DNA of 64,000 nt, from positions 241,424 to 305,423 of the forward strand of contig NZ_HG931174.1 of the NCBI RefSeq assembly GCF_000582785.1, given 5' to 3'. This stretch comes from Candidatus Blastococcus massiliensis AP3 (lineage in GTDB: Bacteria; Actinomycetota; Actinomycetes; Mycobacteriales; Geodermatophilaceae). The notes below the pieces were generated by a model. It saw only the letters and a program-made list of their open reading frames with translations. It ran no database searches and was not told the DNA's origin. Made by a program: the position numbers and the translations under genes. Shown here piece after piece: positions 9,245 to 17,822 of the stretch; position 1 is the stretch's first letter, and every line of letters starts with the position of its first letter.

Positions 9245-10251
9245 GCGGACCACTCCGGGCTCTCGCCGTAGGCGTAGCGGCTGTCGGGGTACCGGGTGCC
9301 CTCGGCGGCGCCGGGTGGCGCGATCGCCTCCAGGCGGGTCAGGTCCTCGGCGGTCAGCTCGATCGCGGCCGCTCCCACGTTCTCCTCGAGATAACTGCGC
9401 CGCTTCGTCCCCGGGATGGGCACCACGTCGTCGCCCTGCGCCATCACCCAGGCGAGCGCGAGCTGGCCGGCCGTGGCGCCCTTCTCCGCGGCCATGGCGC
9501 GCACCGCCTCGACCAGCCGGAGGTTGGCCTGGAACGCCTCGCCCTGGAAGCGCGGCTGGTTCTTGCGGAAGTCGTCGTCCCCGAAGTCGTCCGGGCTGGT
9601 GATCGCGCCGGTGAGGAAGCCACGGCCGAGCGGGCTGAACGGCACGATGCCGATCCCGTGCTCCCGCGCGACGCCCAGCACTTCGTCCTCGAGGTCACGC
9701 GTCCACAGCGACCACTCGCTCTGCAGCGCCGCGATCGGGTGCACCGCGACCGCCCGGCGGATCGAGGTGGCGCTGGCCTCCGACAGGCCGAGGTGGCGCA
9801 CCTTGCCCTGCTGGACCAGCTCGGCCATCGCACCGACCGTGTCCTCGATCGGGACCTTCGCGTCGACCCGGTGCTGGTAGTAGAGGTCGATGACGTCGAC
9901 GCCCAACCTGCGGAGGCTGGCCTCGGCGCAGGCGCGCACGTTCTCCGGCCGGCCGTCGATGCGCATCCGGCCACGGTCGTCGCGCGAGATGGAGAACTTG
10001 GTGGCCAGCTGCACCTCGTCGCGACGTCCGGCGATCGCCTCGCCGACGAGCTCCTCGTTGTGCCCGTCGCCGTAGACGTCCGAGGTGTCGAGAAAGGTGA
10101 CGCCCAGGTCGAGAGCGCGGTGGAGGGTCGCGATCGACTCCGAGCGGTCGGCGGTGCCGTAGCTCTGGCTCATGCCCATGCAGCCGAGGCCGAGGGTGGG
10201 GACGGTCAGGCCGCCGAGGGAACGGGTGCCGAGCGGGGCGGTCGAGGTCAT
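9241..10251 (-). CDS. Aldo/keto reductase
   Basis: The 336-aa (alpha/beta)8 oxidoreductase has the catalytic tetrad in DTSDVYGDG (Asp, Tyr), ATKF (Lys) and YYQHRVD (His). The family phrase [12 protein letters not shown] is near the N-terminus, and the NADPH-binding PIPGTKR segment is C-terminal. It resembles the AKR13-type reductases of actinomycetes, which reduce a range of aldehydes and ketones. It is the first gene of the three-gene operon with the hydrolase and the kinase. It is divergent from the GNAT gene at 10311 across 59 bp. Confidence 0.92.
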   Translation of the reverse strand: MTSTAPLGTRSLGGLTVPTLGLGCMGMSQSYGTADRSESIATLHRALDLGVTFLDTSDVYGDGHNEELVGEAIAGRRDEVQLATKFSISRDDRGRMRIDGRPENVRACAEASLRRLGVDVIDLYYQHRVDAKVPIEDTVGAMAELVQQGKVRHLGLSEASATSIRRAVAVHPIAALQSEWSLWTRDLEDEVLGVAREHGIGIVPFSPLGRGFLTGAITSPDDFGDDDFRKNQPRFQGEAFQANLRLVEAVRAMAAEKGATAGQLALAWVMAQGDDVVPIPGTKRRSYLEENVGAAAIELTAEDLTRLEAIAPPGAAEGTRYPDSRYAYGESPEWSA

Positions 10252-10310
10252 GCGCGCATCCTCGCGTCTCGGGTCCGCAATTCGCCAGCGTCCGGCGGGA
10301 TCATGGCGGG

Positions 10311-11516
10311 GTGGCCGACCCCCTCCCCCTTCCCGGCGGGCTGCTGCTCCGCGAGTGCCGTCCGGACGACGTCGCGCAGGTGGGGGCGCTGCTCGCCGAA
10401 CGCGGCGAGCCGGAGGACGCAGAGGACCACCGCCTGGTGGTGACCGACCCGGACGAGGGGCTGAGCAGCTGCGCGGTGGTCGTGGACGGCGACCGCGTCG
10501 TCTCGACCGCCACGCTGCTGGCCGAGACCGTGCGGGTCGGGGACGTCGTCCTCCCCGCGGGCCAGGTGGAGCTCGTCGCCACCGACAGGGCCTACGAGGG
10601 TCGCGGACTGGTCCGGGCCCTGATGGCGTGGGCCCACGACCGGTCGGCCGCCCGTGGGGACCTGCTGCAGGTCATGGTGGGGATCCCCTACCTCTACCGG
10701 CTCTTCGGTTACGAGTACGCGATCGACATCCCCCGGGCGCGGCCGCTGGCCCTCGCGCCGGCCGGGGCAGGAGCCCTGCGCCGCGCCGGACCCGAGGACG
10801 CGGGCGTGATCGCCGATCTGCAGGCGGCGGCCCAGGCGGGCGCGGACGTCGCCATGCCGCATCCCGCGGCCCGCCTCCGCTGGCTCCTGACGCACGAGGC
10901 GAGCACCACGTGGGTGCTCGGGGACGGCGAGCCCGTCGCCTCCGCCCGGGTCCAGGAGCGCGAGGACGAACTGCTCGTCGCCGAGACGACGGCTCGCGAC
11001 GAGGCCGACGCGGACCGGCTGCTGCACGGGCTCCTCGGACTGGCCGGCGGGCGCGCCGTGCGCGTCGTCGACCGGCCCTGGGCGGCCACGGGCCGGGCGT
11101 GGACCGACCGGCTCGGCGCCGGACCCGAGTCGGCGGAGCAGTACTACGTGCGGGTGGCCGACCCCGTCGTCCTGCTCGACGCGCTGCGCCCGGTGCTCGA
11201 CCGCCGGCTCGCCACCGCTCCGGCCCTGGAGGTGCCGGAGCTCGTGCTGTCCACCTACGACCGGTCCTACCGCCTGGCCGTGACCGACGACGGTCTGGGA
11301 CCGGTGCGCACGGCCGGCCGGCTGCCCTGGCCCGGCGCCGAGGGAGGAGCCGCCTTCCCCCCGGACCTCTGGGCCGCCCTGCTGCTCGGGCCCCTGGGCA
11401 TCACGGGTCTCGACCGCCTGTACGCCGACGTCGTGCCCGGACCGCAGGCCGAGGCCCTCGCGGCGCTGTTCCCACCCCTGACGGCCGACCTGCTCACCTA
11501 CTACCTGCCCTGGTGA
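10311..11516 (+). CDS. GNAT N-acetyltransferase, Eis-like size
   Basis: The 401-aa protein has a GNAT domain in its first half ([20 protein letters not shown]). The acetyl-CoA loop region reads [20 protein letters not shown] and the Tyr-rich segment [14 protein letters not shown] second, less recognisable domain follows. Length and split recall Eis-type acetyltransferases, but the C-terminus is not diagnostic. The start is GTG 10311; no SD is obvious, and the short divergent spacer suggests a leaderless or near-leaderless message. The substrate is unknown. Confidence 0.78.
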   Translation: MADPLPLPGGLLLRECRPDDVAQVGALLAERGEPEDAEDHRLVVTDPDEGLSSCAVVVDGDRVVSTATLLAETVRVGDVVLPAGQVELVATDRAYEGRGLVRALMAWAHDRSAARGDLLQVMVGIPYLYRLFGYEYAIDIPRARPLALAPAGAGALRRAGPEDAGVIADLQAAAQAGADVAMPHPAARLRWLLTHEASTTWVLGDGEPVASARVQEREDELLVAETTARDEADADRLLHGLLGLAGGRAVRVVDRPWAATGRAWTDRLGAGPESAEQYYVRVADPVVLLDALRPVLDRRLATAPALEVPELVLSTYDRSYRLAVTDDGLGPVRTAGRLPWPGAEGGAAFPPDLWAALLLGPLGITGLDRLYADVVPGPQAEALAALFPPLTADLLTYYLPW

Positions 11517-11585
11517 CCGTCCGACTCTGATGGGATGGTCGGCGACGGGACCGCCACCGGGTCGTCCCGCTGGAGGAGGACAGCC

Positions 11586-12968
11586 GTGCAGTACGCCGAG
11601 TCCATGGTCGACCTGGTCGGCAACACCCCGCTGGTGAAGCTGTCGTCGGTCACCCGCCACCTCGGGCCCGACGCGCCGCTGGTGCTGGCCAAGGTCGAGT
11701 ACCTCAACCCCGGCGGTTCGGTGAAGGACCGGATCGCGGTCCGCATGGTCGACGCCGCCGAGGAGGCCGGCCTGCTGAAGCCCGGCGGCACGATCATCGA
11801 GCCGACCAGCGGCAACACCGGCATCGGGCTGGCCCTGGTCGCCCAGCAGCGCGGCTACAAGTGCATCTTCATCTGCCCCGACAAGGTCGGCCAGGAGAAG
11901 ATCAACGTGCTCAAGGCCTACGGCGCGGAGGTCGTCGTCTGCCCCACGGCGGTCGATCCCAGCGACCCGCGCTCGTACTACTCGGTCTCCGACCGGCTGG
12001 CCCGCGAGACGCCTGGCGGCTGGAAGCCCGACCAGTACTCGAACCCGAACAACCCGCGCTCGCACTACGAGACGACCGGCCCGGAGATCTGGGCGCAGAC
12101 CGAGGGCCGGATCACCCACTTCGTCACCGGTGCCGGCACCGGCGGGACGATCAGCGGTGTCGGCCGGTACCTCAAGGAGCAGTCCGGCGGGAAGGTGCAG
12201 GTCATCGGCGCCGACCCGGAAGGCTCGGTCTACTCCGGCGGCACCGGCCGTCCCTACCTGGTCGAGGGCGTCGGCGAGGACTTCTGGCCCTCGACCTACG
12301 ACCAGGAGGTCGCCGACGAGATCGTCGCCGTCTCCGACGGCGACTCCTTCGCCATGACGCGACGGCTGGCCCGCGAGGAGGGCCTGCTCGTCGGCGGCTC
12401 CTGCGGCATGGCGGTGGTGGCCGCCCTGCGGGTGGCCGAGCGGCTGACCGAGGACGACGTCCTCGTCGTGCTGCTGCCCGACGGCGGCCGCGGCTACCTG
12501 AACAAGATCTTCAACGACACGTGGATGGCCGACTACGGCTTCCTCGAGGCGGCCGGCGGGGAGACCGTCGGCGAGCTGCTCGAGGCCAAGGGCGGGAGCA
12601 CCCCGACCCTCGTGCACACGCACCCGAACGAGACCGTCCGCGACGCCATCGACATCCTCCGCGAGTACGGCGTCAGCCAGCTTCCGGTCGTCCGGGCCGA
12701 GCCTCCGGTCACCGCCGGGGAGGTCGTCGGCTCCATCGACGAGAAGACGCTGCTCGACGCGCTGTTCGCCGGCAAGGCATCGCTGGCCGACCGGGTCGAG
12801 AAGCACATGTCCCCGCCGCTGCCGATCGTCGGCTCCGGCGAGGCGGTCAGCGCGGCGGTGGCCCAGCTCGGGTCGGCCGACGCGCTGCTGGTGCACGTCG
12901 ACGGCAAGCCCGCCGGCGTCGTCACCCGGCAGGACGTGCTGGGCCACCTCGCGGGGGTGACCCGATGA
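11586..12968 (+). CDS. cbs: Cystathionine beta-synthase
   Basis: The 460-aa PLP enzyme condenses serine with homocysteine to cystathionine. Lys47 in NPGGSVKDR binds PLP. PTSGNTGIGLA and GAGTGGTISG form the phosphate-binding and substrate loops. Two CBS domains follow (about 340-460; HPNETVRDAIDILREYGVSQLPVV and KPAGVVTRQDVLGHL). The CBS pair separates it from plain cysteine synthase. The start is GTG 11586, placed 6 bp after a GGAGGAGGA site. Its stop overlaps the metB start as ATGA. Confidence 0.95.
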   Translation: MQYAESMVDLVGNTPLVKLSSVTRHLGPDAPLVLAKVEYLNPGGSVKDRIAVRMVDAAEEAGLLKPGGTIIEPTSGNTGIGLALVAQQRGYKCIFICPDKVGQEKINVLKAYGAEVVVCPTAVDPSDPRSYYSVSDRLARETPGGWKPDQYSNPNNPRSHYETTGPEIWAQTEGRITHFVTGAGTGGTISGVGRYLKEQSGGKVQVIGADPEGSVYSGGTGRPYLVEGVGEDFWPSTYDQEVADEIVAVSDGDSFAMTRRLAREEGLLVGGSCGMAVVAALRVAERLTEDDVLVVLLPDGGRGYLNKIFNDTWMADYGFLEAAGGETVGELLEAKGGSTPTLVHTHPNETVRDAIDILREYGVSQLPVVRAEPPVTAGEVVGSIDEKTLLDALFAGKASLADRVEKHMSPPLPIVGSGEAVSAAVAQLGSADALLVHVDGKPAGVVTRQDVLGHLAGVTR

Positions 12969-14101
12969 CCGGCTTCAACACCCGCGCGATCCACGCGGGC
13001 CAGGACCCCGACCCGGCGACCGGTGCGGTCATCCCGCCGCTGCACATGACGACGACGTACAAGCAGGACGGCGTCGGCGGGCTGCGCGGCGGCTACGAGT
13101 ACAGCCGCAGCGGCAACCCGACCCGGGACACCCTGCACGCCGCGCTGGCCGCGCTCGAGGAGGGGACGACGGCGCTGGCGTTCGCCTCGGGCCTGGCCGC
13201 CGAGGACACCCTGCTGCGGACGGTGTGCCGGTCCGGCGACCACGTCGTCCTCGGCGGTGACGCGTACGGCGGCACGTTCCGGCTGATCTCCCGCGTGCTG
13301 TCGGAGTGGGGGCTCGAGTACACCCCGGTCGCCCTGGACGACCCCGACGCGCTGCGCGCCGCGATCCGGCCCACGACCCGGGTGGTGTGGTGCGAGACGC
13401 CCAGCAACCCGCTGCTGAACATCACCGACATCGAGGCGACGGCCGCGATCGCGCACGAGGCCGGCGCCGTGCTCGTCGTCGACAACACCTTCGCCTCGCC
13501 CTACCTGCAGCGGCCGCTGACCCTGGGTGCCGACGTCGTCGTCCACTCGACGACGAAGTACCTGGGCGGCCACTCCGACGTCGTCGGGGGCGCCCTGGTC
13601 ACCCGGGACGCCGCGCTCGGCGAGAAGCTCGCCTACAACCACAACGCGATGGGTGCGGTCGCCTCGCCGTTCGACTCGTGGATGGTGCTGCGCAGCCTCA
13701 AGACGCTCGGCGTCCGGATGGACCGGCACTGCGCCAACGCGGCCCGGGTCGCCGAGTTCCTCGTCGGCCGCGCCGAGGTCTCGGCGGTGCTGTACCCGGG
13801 GCTGCCCGAGCACCCGGGCCACGAGATCGCCGCGCGGCAGATGTCCGGCTTCGGCGGCATGCTCTCCTTCCGGCTCCGGGACGGCGAGGGCGCGGCCCTG
13901 AAGGTGTGCGAGCGGACGCAGCTGTTCACGCTGGCCGAGTCGCTGGGCGGGGTCGAGTCGCTGATCGAGCACCCTGGCCGGATGACCCACGCCAGCGCCG
14001 CCGGCTCGCCGCTGGAGGTGCCGTCGGACCTGGTGCGGCTGTCGGTCGGCATCGAGGACGTCGACGACCTGCTGGCCGATCTGGACGAGGCGCTGAGCTG
14101 A
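12965..14101 (+). CDS. metB: Cystathionine gamma-synthase / gamma-lyase family PLP enzyme
   Basis: The 378-aa enzyme is of the Cys/Met metabolism PLP family. It has YEYSRSGNPTRDTL, FASGLAAEDTLL, ETPSNPLLNITDI and PLP Lys198 in HSTTKYLGGHSD. Coupled directly behind cbs, it completes transsulfuration, either toward methionine as MetB or toward cysteine as gamma-lyase. Actinobacterial enzymes of this type often carry both activities, so the direction is not decided by sequence. The frame is intact and of family length. Confidence 0.93.
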   Translation: MTGFNTRAIHAGQDPDPATGAVIPPLHMTTTYKQDGVGGLRGGYEYSRSGNPTRDTLHAALAALEEGTTALAFASGLAAEDTLLRTVCRSGDHVVLGGDAYGGTFRLISRVLSEWGLEYTPVALDDPDALRAAIRPTTRVVWCETPSNPLLNITDIEATAAIAHEAGAVLVVDNTFASPYLQRPLTLGADVVVHSTTKYLGGHSDVVGGALVTRDAALGEKLAYNHNAMGAVASPFDSWMVLRSLKTLGVRMDRHCANAARVAEFLVGRAEVSAVLYPGLPEHPGHEIAARQMSGFGGMLSFRLRDGEGAALKVCERTQLFTLAESLGGVESLIEHPGRMTHASAAGSPLEVPSDLVRLSVGIEDVDDLLADLDEALS

Positions 14102-14129
14102 CCTCCGTCGGCCTGGCACGCTCCGGGTC

Positions 14130-14681
14130 GTGACGACGCAGTACGAGGTCCGGCCGGTCCGGGCGCACGAGTGGCGGGAGGTCCGGGACCTGCGGCTGGC
14201 GGCCCTGTCGGACGAGGCCGCCCCGATCGCCTTCCTCCAGACCTACGCCGAGGCCGCCGCCCGCCCCGACGAGTTCTGGCGTGAGCGCTCCCGGGACTCC
14301 TCGGCCGACGCCGGTCCGGACGCGGCCGCCCGCCAGTTCGTCGCGATCGCGGAGGACGGCACCTGGGTCGGGAGCCTCGTCGCGCTGGTCGAGCGCGCCG
14401 GCGACGACGACTACGCGGGCACGACCATCGAGGAGCCCGGCGGCGGCCATCTGGTGGCCGTCTACCTCCACCCGGAGCATCGCGGTCGCGGTGTCATGGA
14501 GGGTGTGTTCGAGGCGGCCTTCGGGTGGCTGCGCGGGCTCGGACTGCCGCGGGTGCGGCTGCACGTCCACGAGGACAACGCCCGGGCCGAGCGCTTCTAC
14601 GCGCGGTGCGGCTTCTCCCTCACCGGAGCGGGCTTCGAGGGCCCGCACGGATGGGAGCGCGAGATGGCGATGACCCTGTGA
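14130..14681 (+). CDS. GNAT family N-acetyltransferase
   Basis: The 183-aa single-domain protein has a typical GNAT acetyl-CoA site: LVAVYLHPEHRGRGVMEGVFEAAF, then LHVHEDNARAERFYARCGF. The N-terminus (YEVRPVRAHEWREVRDLRLAAL) is also family-like. The acceptor is not predictable; small-molecule or ribosomal-protein acetylation are both possible. It lies 28 bp after metB and could share its transcript. An imperfect inverted repeat just downstream may end transcription. Confidence 0.87.
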   Translation: MTTQYEVRPVRAHEWREVRDLRLAALSDEAAPIAFLQTYAEAAARPDEFWRERSRDSSADAGPDAAARQFVAIAEDGTWVGSLVALVERAGDDDYAGTTIEEPGGGHLVAVYLHPEHRGRGVMEGVFEAAFGWLRGLGLPRVRLHVHEDNARAERFYARCGFSLTGAGFEGPHGWEREMAMTL

Positions 14682-14690
14682 CCTCCTGAT

Positions 14691-14756
14691 CACCGACGAG
14701 TCATGCGAACTCGGGGCGATCAGCGGACGATGGCCACGAGTTCGTATGACTCGGTG
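14691..14756. repeat. Long imperfect inverted repeat between convergent genes
   Basis: The left arm, 14691-14713, contains GAGTCATGCGAACTCG (14698-14713). The right arm, 14737-14756, carries its reverse complement with a single mismatch (14737-14752). Outside this core both arms continue with CACC/GGTG, with three extra bases in the left arm. The loop is about 23 bp. It lies between the stops of the GNAT gene (+) and map (-), so a bidirectional terminator or a mobile/regulatory repeat is likely. There is no T-tract. Confidence 0.7.
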
Positions 14757-14758
14757 AG

Positions 14759-15529
14759 TCAGCGCGGAGCAGTGAGGATGCGCGGGCCGTTTTCCGTTAC
14801 GGCGACGGTGTGCTCGACGTGCGCGGCGCGGCTGCCGTCGGCGCTGCGCAGCGTCCAGCCGTCCGCGTCCACGGTGTAGTCGTCACTGCCCCCGGCCAGG
14901 AACCACGGCTCGATGGCGATGACCAGGCCCGCCCTCAGCGGCACCCCACGGCCGGGGCGACCCTCGTTGGGCACCGACGGCGCCTCGTGCATCGAGCGCC
15001 CGACCCCGTGGCCACCCTGGTCGGTGTTGATGCCGCACCCGCCGGCCCGGCCGACGGCGCCGATGGCGGCGGAGATGTCACCGACCCGGTTGCCGACGAC
15101 GGCCGCCGCGATGCCGGCCGCCAGCGCCCGCTCCGTCGTGTCCACGAGCCGGACGTCCTCCGGTCGCGGGGTCCCGATCGGGTAGGTCATCGCCGCGTCG
15201 CCGACCCAGCCGTCCAGCACCGCGCCGGCGTCCACGCTGAGCAGGTCGCCGTCGTCCAGCATCTCCGGGGTGGGGATGCCGTGCAGCGCCACGTCGTTCA
15301 CCGACAGGCACAGCACCCCCGGGAAGGGCGGGGTGGTCGGCAGGGGTGCGTAGCCGAGGAACGGCGAGGTCGCCCCGGCGTCGGCCAGGACGTCGCGCGC
15401 GATGGCGTCGAGCTGGGTCAGCCGCACACCCGGCGCCGCGGCGGCCCGCACCGCGGCGTGCATGTCGGCGACCACCGCTCCGGCGGCGCGCATCGCATCC
15501 AGCTCACCGGGGGTGCGCAGCTCGATCAC
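14759..15529 (-). CDS. map: Type I methionine aminopeptidase
   Basis: The 256-aa enzyme removes N-terminal methionine from nascent proteins. The five dimetal ligands are recognisable: two Asp in VDAGAVLDGWVGDAAMTYP, the His in GGHGVGRSMHEAP, Glu in AIEPWF, and Glu in HVEHTVAVTENG. The NDVALHGIP substrate-pocket His is also present. GTG 15529 is chosen because it overlaps the preceding ABM gene stop (GTGA); the frame runs on upstream only as antisense of that gene. This may be a second map paralogue in the genome. Confidence 0.93.
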   Translation of the reverse strand: MIELRTPGELDAMRAAGAVVADMHAAVRAAAAPGVRLTQLDAIARDVLADAGATSPFLGYAPLPTTPPFPGVLCLSVNDVALHGIPTPEMLDDGDLLSVDAGAVLDGWVGDAAMTYPIGTPRPEDVRLVDTTERALAAGIAAAVVGNRVGDISAAIGAVGRAGGCGINTDQGGHGVGRSMHEAPSVPNEGRPGRGVPLRAGLVIAIEPWFLAGGSDDYTVDADGWTLRSADGSRAAHVEHTVAVTENGPRILTAPR

Positions 15530-15846
15530 GGGGTGTCCTCCGGGACGGGGTCGGCGGTCAGCACCGTCGTGAAGTGCTCGACGACCGGGAACGGGTCGTA
15601 GTACGGGTGGAGCAGCGCCTTCCACTCCTGGTAGGCGTCGCCGCCCCGGAATCCCTCGATGTGGTCCTCCAGCCGGTCCCACTCCACCAGCAGCAGGTAT
15701 CCGGTGTCGCGCTCCAGGCAGCGCGAGAGCCGTAGGCCCCGGAACCCCGGGGTCGCGGCGATCAGCGGTCGCGCGCGGGCGAAGTCCGCTTCGAAACCGG
15801 CCTGCTCCCCGGGCCGGACGGTCAGCAGGGCGTGCTCGAGGATCAC
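15526..15846 (-). CDS. Antibiotic-biosynthesis-monooxygenase (ABM) fold protein
   Basis: The 106-aa dimeric ferredoxin-like fold protein has MILEHALLTVRPGEQAGFEADFARA, then GFRGLRLSRCLERDTGYLLLVEWD and a DAYQEWKALLHPYYDP tail. This matches the compact ABM family, whose members include cofactor-free monooxygenases and heme-binding proteins. Function is not assignable here. It is coupled to map by a 4-bp GTGA overlap, which suggests one transcript. Confidence 0.8.
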   Translation of the reverse strand: MILEHALLTVRPGEQAGFEADFARARPLIAATPGFRGLRLSRCLERDTGYLLLVEWDRLEDHIEGFRGGDAYQEWKALLHPYYDPFPVVEHFTTVLTADPVPEDTP

Positions 15847-15879
15847 GCCGACGACCGTACGGTCCGGGGGCAGGTGCGG

Positions 15880-16170
15880 TCAGCTCTCCGAGCCGGCGAG
15901 CAGGTCGGCGTACTCCTCGTGCTTGCCGATCCACCCGCGGACGAACGAGCACTGCGGGACGACGGAGCCGCCCTTGGCCCGCACGTCGTCGAGTGCCGCC
16001 TTCACGAGGGTGCTGCCGAGGCCGGACTTCCCGGTGTCCTGGTCCACCTCCGTGTGCGTGAACACGAAGGTGGACCCGTCCCGCTGGTAGTCGGCGTGAC
16101 CGAGCAGCCGGTCGCCGTCCCGGATCTCGTACCTGCTGGCGTCGGGGGCGTCCTGAACTGTGGGTTCCAT
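15880..16170 (-). CDS. Small GCN5-like N-acetyltransferase (YidJ/YjdJ type)
   Basis: This 96-aa protein is one of the short acetyltransferase-like proteins: YEIRDGDRLLGHADYQRDGS, TEVDQDTGKSGLGSTLVKAALDDVRAKG and VVPQCSFVRGWIGKHEEYADLL. The G-x-GLGSTLV loop binds acetyl-CoA, and the C-terminal PQCSFVRGWI is a family hallmark. The target is unknown. It stands alone between the ABM gene and the ferredoxin. Confidence 0.85.
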   Translation of the reverse strand: MEPTVQDAPDASRYEIRDGDRLLGHADYQRDGSTFVFTHTEVDQDTGKSGLGSTLVKAALDDVRAKGGSVVPQCSFVRGWIGKHEEYADLLAGSES

Positions 16171-16202
16171 GCCGCCCCCTTACCCGGTGAGCGCCGGATC
16201 GA

Positions 16203-16397
16203 TCACTCGGCCAGCGCGAGCGCCCGCGTGGGGCACTGCTGCACCGCGTCGTGGACGGCGTCCAGCTGGCCCGCGTCCGGCTCCGACCGGTGGACGACGA
16301 GCACGCCGTCGTCGTCGAGCTCGAAGACCTCCGGCGCGAGCGACTCGCAGACGCCCGAGCCCACGCAGCGGTCCCGGTCCACCTGGACGCGGCTCAT
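16203..16397 (-). CDS. [3Fe-4S] ferredoxin, partner of the P450
   Basis: The 64-aa ferredoxin has DRCVGSGVCESLAPEVFELD near the N-terminus and QQCPTRALAL at the C-terminus. The visible cluster ligands are two Cys separated by five residues plus the distal Cys-Pro. The position of the missing fourth Cys is taken by Gly, as in [3Fe-4S] ferredoxins that feed actinobacterial P450s. Its ATG overlaps the P450 stop as ATGA, so translation is coupled. A dedicated ferredoxin reductase is not in the window. Confidence 0.93.
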   Translation of the reverse strand: MSRVQVDRDRCVGSGVCESLAPEVFELDDDGVLVVHRSEPDAGQLDAVHDAVQQCPTRALALAE

Positions 16398-17689
16398 CGG
16401 GCGCCCAGCCGTGCCGGCAGCCGCTTGAGGCCGTTGACGAACGACGAGCGCAGCCGCGCCGGCTCGCCGGTGATCTCCAGGTCGGGGCAGATCTCGAACA
16501 GCCTGCGGAAGGTCACCGCGAGCTCCCGGCGGGCCAGGTGGGCGCCCAGGCAGAAGTGCGGGCCGTGCCCGCCGAATCCGACGTGGTTGTTCGGGTTGCG
16601 GGTGATGTCGAACCGGTGCGGGTTCTCGAACGCCTCCGGGTCGCGGTTGGCCGCGGCGTAGAACAGCAGGAACTTGTCGCCCTCCTTGTAGGAGTGGCCG
16701 TTGAGCTCGCCGTCCTGGGTGGCGGTGCGGCGCATCCAGGTGACCGGGCTGACCCAGCGGACGATCTCCTCGACCGCGGTCTTGTCCAGCGACGGGTCGG
16801 CCATCCAGCGGGCACGCTGCTCGGGGTTCTCCGACAGCGCGAACAGCCCCTGCGCGATCGCTGTGCGGGTGGTCTCGTTGCCGGCCACCAGCAGAAGGAT
16901 GAAGAACGAGGCGATCTCCTGGTGGGTCAGCTTCTCGCCCTCGACCTCGCTGTTCACCAGCGCCGTCGTCAGGTCGTCGGTGGGGTTGGCGACCCGCTCG
17001 GCGGCCAGGCGCTCCATGAGCGCGGCCATGGCCATACCCGCCTCGAGCAGCGCGGTGAGTGGGTCGTCCTCGTCGGTGAGCTCGGGGTCGCCGCCGGAGA
17101 GGATCGTGTTCGAGGCGTTGAGCACCAGGGCGCGGTCCTCCTCGGGGACGCCCATCATGTCGCAGATGATCCGCAGCGGGATCGGGGCGGCGATGTCCGC
17201 GACGACGTCGATGCTCCCGTCCCCCGCCTCGGCCTTGGCCCGGGCCTCGACCAGCACCTGGTCGACGATGCCGACCACCGAGTCGATGACCTGCTCGAGC
17301 ATCCGAGGCGTGAAGGTCTTGGCCACGATCCGCCGGATCCGCGCGTGCCGCGGGTCGTCCATGCTGATCATCGAGCCGTAGAACTCGCTGAGGTCGGCCG
17401 GGAGGTCCTGGATGGACACCGCGCCCTTGCCGGAGCAGAAGAGGGCCGGCTGCGAGCTGATGGCATCCAGGTCGGCGAGCCGGGTCACGGCCCAGTAGCC
17501 GGGACCGGGCTCCATCCCCTCCATGGTCGGCTCGGCGAAGTACGCGAAGGGCCGCTCGGCACGCAGCCGGTCGAAGACCGCGTGGCGCACCGCCGGCGGC
17601 TCCGCCCAGAAGTCGCGGTCGGAGAGGTCGATCGCGTCGATGTCGATCTGCGCGGGGTCGGTCGGGCCGGCTGGGGTGTTCACGGACAC
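16394..17689 (-). CDS. Cytochrome P450 (CYP)
   Basis: The 431-aa soluble bacterial P450 carries I-helix AGNETTRTA (O2 activation), the K-helix ExxR in EEIVRWVSP, and the heme loop FGGHGPHFCLGAHLARREL with Cys ligand about residue 380. The sequence resembles CYP125/CYP142/CYP124-like actinobacterial sterol or lipid hydroxylases in the EEIVRW and MRRTATQD regions, but the substrate is an inference. GTG 17689 is chosen, with GAGG about 7 bp upstream; GTG 17683 and 17701 are alternatives. The ferredoxin follows with a 4-bp overlap. Confidence 0.92.
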   Translation of the reverse strand: MSVNTPAGPTDPAQIDIDAIDLSDRDFWAEPPAVRHAVFDRLRAERPFAYFAEPTMEGMEPGPGYWAVTRLADLDAISSQPALFCSGKGAVSIQDLPADLSEFYGSMISMDDPRHARIRRIVAKTFTPRMLEQVIDSVVGIVDQVLVEARAKAEAGDGSIDVVADIAAPIPLRIICDMMGVPEEDRALVLNASNTILSGGDPELTDEDDPLTALLEAGMAMAALMERLAAERVANPTDDLTTALVNSEVEGEKLTHQEIASFFILLLVAGNETTRTAIAQGLFALSENPEQRARWMADPSLDKTAVEEIVRWVSPVTWMRRTATQDGELNGHSYKEGDKFLLFYAAANRDPEAFENPHRFDITRNPNNHVGFGGHGPHFCLGAHLARRELAVTFRRLFEICPDLEITGEPARLRSSFVNGLKRLPARLGAR

Positions 17690-17822
17690 GGGGCGCCTCA
17701 CGGTCGAGAGAAAACGGTCAGCGCTGACGCTAATGAGCGAAGGGGTGGCGCACAACACTCGGGGGTGCCCCGGTGCGCCGCTCCCCGCGCCGAGCCCCGG
17801 CGCGGAGCGGACCGGCCTGCGC

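Noticed and set aside
16203..16397. Ferredoxin as a [4Fe-4S] protein
   Set aside because: The first cluster motif has Gly where the fourth Cys would be (CVGSGVC), which fits a [3Fe-4S] cluster.
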